Source: Euborellia annulipes (lineage: Eukaryota; Arthropoda; Insecta; Dermaptera; Anisolabididae). From it: a stretch of DNA of 64,000 nucleotides. The translations under genes were made by a program, and so were the position numbers. The stretch is from the NCBI GenBank assembly GCA_023213315.1, contig JAKCPI010011627.1, forward strand, positions 62,001 to 126,000, read 5' to 3'. Each line of letters opens with the position of its first letter. The first letter of the stretch is position 1. The notes under the pieces were generated by a model. The model made no database searches. It was not told where the DNA came from and worked only from the letters and a program-made list of their open reading frames with translations. This document shows, piece after piece, positions 56,745 to 64,000 of this stretch.

Positions 56745-56990
56745 TAAGAACTAGCCGCGCCGCCCGCCTCCAGTGGGCTTCGCTCCCCTGCACCCACCCC
56801 AGCTGAGAGAAATCGTAACTTTAGGAATTAATAACTCAAAATGTTATAGGAATTTCGGGATGAAAATAATTTTCCTGTAATCCCTAGAAAGTCCTCTTTA
56901 AGCATAAAAAATTTCGTTTCAAAATTCCAACGGGAAGTTGCCAAAATAGAACGTGACAGACGGACAGACGGACATTAGCGAATTATATAT
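56745..56990. repeat. Dispersed repeat with GACGGACAGACGGACATT end
   Basis: GCCGCCCGCCTCC-type GC-rich head, GGAATTTCGGGATGAAAAT body and a (GACG)n-like end next to ATATATATA. Related copies: 30690-30850 and 57963-58330. It could be a Helitron-like or retroelement end; unresolved. Confidence 0.5.
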
Positions 56991-56995
56991 ATATT

Positions 56996-57513
56996 TTCTT
57001 TATTATTTTTGCTTTCTCTTTCCCACTATATGAAATATATAGAGAGAAAGTATTGAGATCATGTCGAAAATTCGATGTGGAGATTTTGATGGAAATAGAG
57101 GTTTTGAGGTCCCCTGAGTCGAAAAAAGTGGGTCCCGCAAATTGGTCTGTCTGTGTGTCTGAGTGTAACAATTTTAAGGATTAAGGAATTGAGATACCGG
57201 ATTGAAATTTTATATTTAAGTTAGATAGCCTCCCGGACACTCAAAATAAGCTTTTGAACAAAATCAACGAAAAAGTACTAGTACTTTACTGATGTACTTT
57301 TTCAGTTTTTTTTTTTTGAATTTCTTAAAATTCGCTCCAACGATTTTGATTAAAATTCAAAAAATCTGGTGTGACTGGTGTGCTAGCAGATGCAGATTTT
57401 TTTGTGTTGAATATTTATATTTTTTTACCATGGCAACCATTTCTCCACAATTTTCTCTTGCCGAAGAGTAAGAGAAAGTTGTGTGCTGCCCGATCAGTCA
57501 CACCAGATTTTTT
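56996..57513 (-). mobile_element. HPE family copy
   Basis: Terminal palindrome (GCTTTCTCTTTCCC / AGAGAGAAAGTATTG), GAGGTCCCCTGAGTCG, AAAGTACTAGTACTTTACTG, half X-box (TTTACCATGGCAAC), hairpin GGTGTGACTGG / CAGTCACACCAGA. Confidence 0.7.
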
Positions 57514-57553
57514 TTTATAAGAGAGAGATTTTAATGGATGTTTTCTCTTGCAG

Positions 57554-57631
57554 ATTTTTCTCTCTTCTCATGTGCGATTCGGCATCAGAGCTGAGCTGAG
57601 TTTCCTCCAGTCCAGGCCTCCTATCCAGCTG
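57554..57631 (+). other. Possible orphan exon
   Basis: A GC-richer 78-bp block is bounded by a good acceptor (TTTTCTCTTGCAG) and donor (CAGCTG before GTGAGTTG) and is open in one frame for 26 codons. No homology is recognised. It could be an untranslated or short coding exon of a gene extending beyond the window, or chance. Confidence 0.25.
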
Positions 57632-57821
57632 GTGAGTTGAAAAATGTATTCAATTATATTTTAACATACAAACACATAGCCGTTTTGCTAGGAGGTACAG
57701 ATTACATTTATTTTGAGAACTTGTCTTCTTTTTATTTATAAAACAAAAAGTCAAATTTTATATTATTAAGATGTTAAGCCAACTTAAAAAAAATTCCCCT
57801 TTCTTATCTCAAATTCAAAGG

Positions 57822-57985
57822 CCGTAGCGCAGTGGTAGAGATCTTCATCTTGTACCAGAGGTTCACTTACAGCCCCCGTTTCAAGTTTTTTAATTACATT
57901 TAACTCTAATTAATCTATAAAAATAGAGACAAGGTCTAAATGGTCTCAGATACCAAAAATGACCTTAAATCTATATATAAAATAG
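57822..57985 (+). repeat. tRNA-derived SINE
   Basis: GGCCGTAGCGCAGTGGTAGA (box A), AGAGGTTCACTTACAGCC (weak box B), then the family tail GGTCTAAATGGTCTCAGATA and TGACCTTAAAT. Confidence 0.7.
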
Positions 57986-58330
57986 CGGAGTGTCGGTCTA
58001 TCACGCTCTGTTTGACCAACTTCTCGTTGGAATTTTGAAACGAAATTGTTGCACTCTTATAGAGGACGTTATGGGGAGTCCAGGAAAAATACTCGGGTCC
58101 CGAAATTCCTCTAACTTTTTGAGTTATTAATTCCTAAAGCTACGATTTCTCCCATAGAAAATTTATAGAGCATTCTATGAATGTAAACAAATCCTCAAGC
58201 AGGCACTGGATTGGAATAATAATAATAAATTTTCTTTTCATAATTAAGAAAAGGCGGGCCCGAGCCAGCTCTCGGGGGTTCCAGGGGGTTCCCCTGGCTA
58301 GGCGCGAAGCCCGTGGAGCAGCGTCCCCTC
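57963..58330. repeat. Dispersed repeat, inverted relative to 56745-56990
   Basis: AGCGGAGTGTCGGTCTATCA start, GGAATTTTGAAACGAAAT, CCCGAAATTCCTCTAACTT, and a GC-rich end at 58250-58330 (GGGGTTCCAGGGGGTTCC). Confidence 0.5.
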
Positions 58331-58376
58331 TGTACAACGTTTCGACTGCTTATTCTGCAGTCGAAACGTTGTACAG
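58330..58376. repeat. Perfect hairpin, 20-bp arms
   Basis: CTGTACAACGTTTCGACTGC and its exact complement, separated by TTATTCT. It includes the GTCGAAACGTT word of the hammerhead-like family. Confidence 0.9.
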
Positions 58377-58589
58377 TATTTATATTTTTAATAAATATTT
58401 AATAACAAAAATGTGGTCTATAATTACAAATTCCCCTAATAATTGATTAATTAATTAAGGGATTTGAAAAATTTTCTCTGTATGATCAAATATACATGCT
58501 TTGGTTGCAATACACTTGATCTCTTTAAGATTTAAAGTTGTTTCTCTCACTGATAGGGTGCACTGCTCGAGCGGATATTTTTGACTGAT

Positions 58590-59160
58590 ACAGAAAGTAG
58601 AGAGAAAGTATTATAATCATGTAAAAAATTAAATGTCTAAATTTTATGGAAATATACGTTTTGAGGCCCCCTGAATTCAAAAAAGTAGGCCCACAAAATG
58701 GTTGTGTTTGTGTTCCTATGAACAAATTATCTCAAGAACAAAAAGAGCTAGGAGGTTGAAATTTTATATTTAATTTAGGACCCCGTGGCAAGCAATCTTT
58801 TGAATAATATCAGCCACAGAGTACTAGTACTTTACTGTTAATTTTTGAATTTTTTAATTTTGATATAAAATTGATAAATAAATTATTTTTTAGTTCTCTT
58901 TAAAATGATTATTCTCATTTTACCGTTAAAATTGTTTGAAGCACACTTTACTCTCGTACTTCATAGAAAAGATAGGAGGCCATGGTAACAAAATATAAAT
59001 ATTTTTCTGTCTTTATAAACTTTACATCTTGCATTCTAACTTCAGGAAACTACTGTAAATATATCCGCATCAAAAATCTGGTGTGACAAGCACAGAACAC
59101 AAATTTCATTTACCGAACGTAAGAGAAAGTTGTCTATGTGAGTATCACACCAGATTTTTT
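58590..59160 (-). mobile_element. HPE family copy
   Basis: AGAGAGAAAGTATTATAATC, TTTTGAGGCCCCCTGAATTC, AGTACTAGTACTTTACTG, half X-box (GGCCATGGTAAC), hairpin TCTGGTGTGACAAGC / TATCACACCAGA. Confidence 0.7.
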
Positions 59161-60388
59161 AATAATATTTTTGTACTCACTTCGTTACTAGCCCATTTTT
59201 GTTTATAATTTCTTTCTAAAATTACAAAAACCAATGAGGCTGTCTAGTTTCTTATCTATTTATAAATTTAGAAAAATCTTAATTCAGAGTTTTAAAAATC
59301 TTGTTCCCAGAGAAAAGAAAGAGCTCGTTGGTTAACTTGAGGGATTTTGCGATCTTTCGAATTAATTTCCTGTGGCCTCGAGCCGATTTTTTTTCTTCCT
59401 TCTTTCTCTCTTGTTTCCTCTAATCCGGATGGTCATTTCGTCTCCGTCCCAAATCTCTTAAATACTCCTACTCCCTATCCCTCTCTTTCTCGTGTTCCTG
59501 ATCCCTTTTTTCTCCCCCCGACCTCCTACCTACCCTCACTCGTCACGTTCATGACCCAATTAAAATCCACCAGCATTCCACATAACTATACATTTATTTT
59601 GTCCATTTAGTCTATTTATTATCCCAACAAAACTCTATTACAATTTGTTAAAACATCACGAGATGAGCAAGAAGAATTATTTGTGAAATAAAAACCTTAT
59701 AACTTGTTAAATTTTCAATTATAAAAATAATTAAAATCTACTATTAATATTTGTTGACTAAGTGAAGAAGCTAGCGCCCAAGAAGTGAACCCAACGTTTC
59801 GGCTTTATTAGAATGTCATCCTCAGTCCATTAAGATGGAAAAACATGCTTTATTGATAGCAATTTGTATGTTTTTTTTACTTTTTTGTTAGTGGGTCAAA
59901 CATCGCACGGCCCCCCCAAATGACGCCACTGGTCGCATGTCCCCAGGGAATGTTCTGGTTTCTGGTTGTATGTGACAATGGTCATCTTAAGTCTTTGGTC
60001 TTATGCATCCATTCATTAAAAAAAAAAAAGAAAAAAGTATTCTAAATAACATTTCAAAAGTATACCAGAATCTGCTTGGTGAAAATAATTCGCTTAACTA
60101 ACATAAGAACCATGGATGAAGAACGGTCCTAAAAACTAAGATTTTGGGAATTTAAAATTAAATTGTATAAAAGAAGAAATTTTTTGATTAAATATTCATT
60201 TAAATTTTTTGTCCTGTCTGCTCTACTTTAGTTAAAAAAAAATTTTATTACTTTTAGTTCGAAACAAATTGGATAATATAATTCAAAGAATTATGGCACT
60301 AGTTGAAACATTCTTAAATTTAATTAAATTCTCAAAGTCTTTAGTGTAGTCTTGTAATGTCATATAAATATTGATATATATATATATT
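59161..60388. other. No supported gene
   Basis: Contains a pyrimidine-rich stretch (59380-59540). The minus strand at 59789-59829 has CTGAGGATGACATT ... GCCGAAACGTT (degenerate hammerhead-like). The 87-codon ORF at 59347-59610 is low-complexity and not called. Confidence 0.4.
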
Positions 60389-60980
60389 TGGTAGGTTTAT
60401 CCTCGGACAATTTTTTAAAGAGGCGTTAAGATGTTTTTTTAAAAAAATAAAAAAAATATCTTTTTATTTTCTTATTTTCAGAGAATATTTTGTCCCTGTT
60501 ACGCATTAGTGTGTCAAGCCCCAGCTACCGAGATTTGAGAAAATTAACATTAAAGTTTTTTGTTTTCATTAGATTATATATAATTTTTTTGTTAATTGTG
60601 CAAGTAACATTAAATATAAATTTTTTTAGGACATATTTCATAAAAAATACTATTAATTATAGCATTTGAAACAATATTCCGTGCTCAACTCAATTTTTAA
60701 TATTTTGGCGCTTGACACACAAATGCGTAACAGGGTCAATATATGTGTTGTCATGTGTATTGTTCTTTGTATTGATACTGATTATATCACTAATTTGTAT
60801 TTTAATTTTATAGTTAAATTTAGCTCTGAAGACGGCATTTCATGCCGAAACAAGTGTATATGCGCAAACTTGTAATTCTCTGAAAATAAGAAAATAAAAA
60901 ATATTTTTATTTATTTTTTTATTTTTTTAAAAAAACATCTTAACTCCATCTTAAGAAAATTGTCCCAGGATAAACCTACC
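60389..60980. mobile_element. Foldback element with hammerhead-like motif and CCCTGTTA insert
   Basis: Arms AGGTTTATCCTCGGACAATT (60393 onward) and the inverted right side ending AATTGTCCCAGGATAAACC. The plus strand at 60826-60850 reads CTGAAGA, C, GGCAT-TTC-ATGCC, GAAA. A CCCTGTTA-ended element (60494-60735) lies inside. The flanks are TA-rich, so a duplication cannot be proved. Confidence 0.6.
60494..60735. mobile_element. CCCTGTTA-ended MITE, short copy
   Basis: It begins CCCTGTTACGCATTAGTGTG and ends CACACAAATGCGTAACAGGG. About 85-90% similar by eye to 10211-10496. Confidence 0.6.
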
Positions 60981-61002
60981 TAATATATATATTTATAATA
61001 AA

Positions 61003-61216
61003 ATTCTCATCTAATTATTATAGATAAATAAGTAACAAAAGGTTTTTTATTTTTAGCTTACGCGCATTTCGACTTTAACACGTCATCTTCTCTGTGTCAT
61101 AGCTCTGAAAATGACGTGTTAACATCGAAATACGCATAAGCAAAAAATAAAACAACTTTTGAAACTTGACCTAGTATTATTTATTTATCTATTCTATAAT
61201 TAGATGAGAATTTAAT
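61003..61216. repeat. Foldback repeat with TCGAAATGCGC-type arms
   Basis: ATTCTCATCTAATTATTATA / ATAATTAGATGAGAAT ends, and inner inverted blocks TTAACACGTCATCTTC and GAAAATGACGTGTTAACATCG. Related to the hammerhead-like family but without a canonical core. Confidence 0.6.
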
Positions 61217-63732
61217 TAAATTGGATAGAAATTCAAATTTCACTCTATAATTTTTGATTAAAAACGAGATAGTAAATTTTGATCAATAATTATAAATAGT
61301 TAAATTTTACTTATGATCTACTGAGTTTAATAAGCTCCGTGTTGAGTTTACTAAATTAACAAAATTTTTTTCGTTCTTCTCTCTTGGCTTCCTCTGAAGA
61401 AACAAGCTGCATGGACACAGATGATATGATAATTTAGACGAAACAAGATGATATTTCTGCATAACATCTTAAAATTAATTAAATTTAATTTAAAACAAGA
61501 TGAATATAGTGTATAAAATTTTCAACTCAAATGATTTATTTTTCTTTTTATATTTTAATGAATTTTTAAGCTTAGACTATCCCATTTCTTTTCATAAAGC
61601 TAATATCAAATTTCAAAAATATGAATATTATTCGCAATCGTAAAATACTTATTAGACGAGAGGGCCATAAACAAAGGGCAAAAGAGAGAGAGAGAGAGGG
61701 AAACCAAGTCCCGAATATTAGAAAACTAGGTTAGGGTTGGATGGAATAGTAGGAGTGATTAAATGGCGACTTTGGCAAACTCATCAACCCTCTCCCAATC
61801 TCCCTTCTCCCACCCTAAACCTTTGAAACCATCATCGTTTACTTTCATTGAAAATTTTGTTGCTCAACTCGCCAAAATACCCACCACCACCACCAGACAG
61901 CTACCCCATCCTTCTCCATTCTCATCCCAAATTCTTCGTATATCCGGATAGAGACTGTATATCAGTTCGAAACCGCTATAAATCTTCATCGATATATAAC
62001 AGAGTTTATATTTCATTACTCTTGATATTGCCTACTATAATTCACGAAATTTAAACATTTCATTTATGACTGTATATACACCCCACCCCTGGAATTGTTC
62101 AGAAAGCTACCAAAATATATAATCTAAAATTTACTTTTATATTTTATATTTTCAGGAGGGTGTGGGCAATATATCCGTGTCCCTCTAACGTCTAAAATAA
62201 TTTCCAAAGAAACAATATTAATAATTTCAATTTCAATAATTAACAATGAAATATGAAAAAAAAATATCTAATTTCCGTCAAACCATATTTATTTACTATC
62301 TTGTTATTAGAAATTATATTTAAAAAGTAGGCTATTCATTTGAATAAGAGAAGGGGGCGGTGGGTAAATACAAATAAAATGGTAGGGCAAAAGAGTTTGC
62401 CTGATTATTTATAATTTAATAGAAAGGGGGAAGTATTATTAATAAATTTGTTAATAGTGAAAAGGTTTTTTTGGTGCATCAACTTTATGGGGATCTGCAT
62501 AAAAAATCAGTGTAACTTGAATATACCTGGTTTGTTTGCTTATATCTCTGAAACCATTCATCAGATAAGGTGAAGTTTGACAAATTTATAGGCCTAGATG
62601 ATCATAAGTTGAAAGGAATCGTGAATCGGTCAGTAGGGAGCTGTATAAATGAGCAGTAAATCTTTTCTCAGATCCAAATATTTTGGAACTCAGCCATAAA
62701 TGTTTTAAACCTTCACAATAATCATTTGAATAGAAAATAATTTATTCTCAAATATTTTTTTGAGAAACTGCTTAAGATTCAAAGATCTTTGATGACCAGT
62801 AGTCACATGAAACCAGGAAGATCTTGGGAAAAATATATGACATTTGTTTTTAAAAATATAACCCCAAAATAATATAAAAAAATTAGGCAACAATGTTGCA
62901 AAACACACCCCCGGACTTCTTAAACATAGTTAATTCATCTTCCGAAAGTAGGTCGTTGTATAAACTTAGCTCTGATGCAACTTCGTTGGATATTTTTTAA
63001 AATATAAAATTAGAATTTCTAGGAATTATGATGTTTGCATACTCGAGAAAACGTATTTCTGACAACTCAATTTCACGAATGCATTACTTCCTCTTATTAA
63101 AGGAGAGAAAATAAAATAAAAAATCATCACATTCTTTATCACGATCCATAAGGAAATAATTAGAAAATATGAATAAAATTTTATGAACATGTGCTGACAA
63201 AAAAATACATTTTTCAAAAGTCTTCTTGGTCCGAACAGATGATAATATGAGAAGATTGTCGATTTGACTTCCCCCCCCCCCCCCGTTCAGAACCAACCGC
63301 TTGTGCTTTTCCTATCTCAAAGAAAAGACACCATAAATTATAATGTCTTTTCTCGTTGGAATGGAATAAAAAAAACGAATAAATTGTTTTTTAAAAGAAA
63401 ATTCTCTTTTGATACAGACACGAACAGAACAATTAAATTGAAATTATATTCCTCTATCTAAATATATCGATATGATTATTTACCGATTTGTTTTGTATAA
63501 TGCAGAAGAAAGAAAGTCTGACAGCACTTTTTACTTTTTTTTTTTAATAAAAAGAAATCATAATTGTTTCTCACAAAGTATTTGTATTTTATCATTTACG
63601 ATAATCCATTACAGATCGATTCTTCTTTCTCGATCCACAAATTTTACTAGAGAATATCGGATTAGCATGAATGAATGATGATCTTTTAGAGTAAAACCGA
63701 AGAATAATATCACATTTATTATATTTATAGAA
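61217..63732. other. No supported gene
   Basis: AT-rich; (GA)n at about 61682-61700. A 62-codon ORF at 61763-61951 has a reasonable start context (TTAAATGGCG) but is Ser/Pro/Thr-rich and of unknown nature. A C run lies at 63270-63284. Confidence 0.4.
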
Positions 63733-64000
63733 CAGTATTTTTCAAACTATGTAAGGGGTGGCGCGAGATATTTAGGAAAAAAAAAATAATAATAAAGAGG
63801 CGTAAAAAAACAAAGGAAAAATTTTTGGCAGGGCGGTAAAGGGGAAAAAATTTTTTGGCAGGGCGTCAAAATTTTCGTTTCCCTAAAAAAAAAGAAAATT
63901 ATTTTCGTTTTGCTAGGGGGAAAAAAGGAAGGGTGCCCCTTGTGTGTAATGTTATTCCCAACGCACCTTTGTGGTGCCTTGAGGTGGATCCACACTTGTA
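63733..64000. mobile_element. hAT-type element, cut by the window end
   Basis: It begins CAGTATTTTTCAAACTATG, the Charlie-like hAT end type also seen at 42793 and inverted at 42090-42105. The interior has two GGCAGGGCGG-type modules. The right end is not in the window. Confidence 0.55.

Noticed and set aside
57828..57895. tRNA gene (GGCCGTAGCGCAGTGG)
   Set aside because: Box B is degenerate and the cloverleaf fails; the tail is shared with another SINE.
61763..61951. 62-aa Ser/Thr/Pro-rich ORF
   Set aside because: Start context is acceptable, but low complexity, short length and no homolog recognised; left uncalled.

Overview
The window is AT-rich eukaryotic DNA with spliceosomal introns (GT..AG) and a very dense load of short non-autonomous repeats. 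It suggests an invertebrate, most likely an arthropod: the one intact gene is closest in character to insect Aurora B (IAL) kinases as I remember them. I cannot name the species. No prokaryotic features, rRNA genes, CRISPR arrays or intact transposon proteins are visible.

Two coding loci can be supported. (1) A six-exon Aurora-type Ser/Thr kinase lies on the minus strand (17144 down to 7747). Every splice junction can be read and the spliced product is 322 aa with all catalytic motifs. (2) A leucine-rich-repeat-like reading frame lies on the plus strand (4392-5876). It is broken by two frameshifts, so it is a pseudogene or carries indel errors. One possible orphan exon (57554-57631) is weak.

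Layout. 0-4.3 kb holds a tRNA-derived SINE, hAT-type MITEs with exact 8-bp target duplications and a 1.4-kb terminal-inverted-repeat (TIR) element. 4.4-5.9 kb is the broken LRR gene. 6.2-7.2 kb is a 1-kb hAT-like element. 7.7-17.1 kb is the kinase gene, whose introns carry foldback elements, hAT MITEs and a SINE. From 17.2 to 64 kb I find no convincing gene. That part is a mosaic of MITEs, palindromes, SINE fragments and about 18 copies of one family, here called HPE (hairpin-ended element, about 0.7 kb).

Three repeat-level patterns stand out. First, at least ten stem-loops of the form CTGANGA - 1 nt - stem - GAAA recur; the best (36896-36946) has nearly every element of a type I hammerhead ribozyme. 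Several sit as inverted pairs in foldback elements flanked by 11-19 bp direct repeats, reminiscent of Penelope-like elements or retrozymes. Second, HPE copies carry a conserved GTTACCATGGCAAC motif that matches the RFX X-box consensus. Third, at least twelve hAT-type MITEs have recognisable 8-bp duplications, several nested, one with a related empty site in the same window.

The two genes show no functional link; the rest is best read as transposon-derived intergenic or intronic DNA. All family assignments rest on motifs read by eye and no database search was possible.
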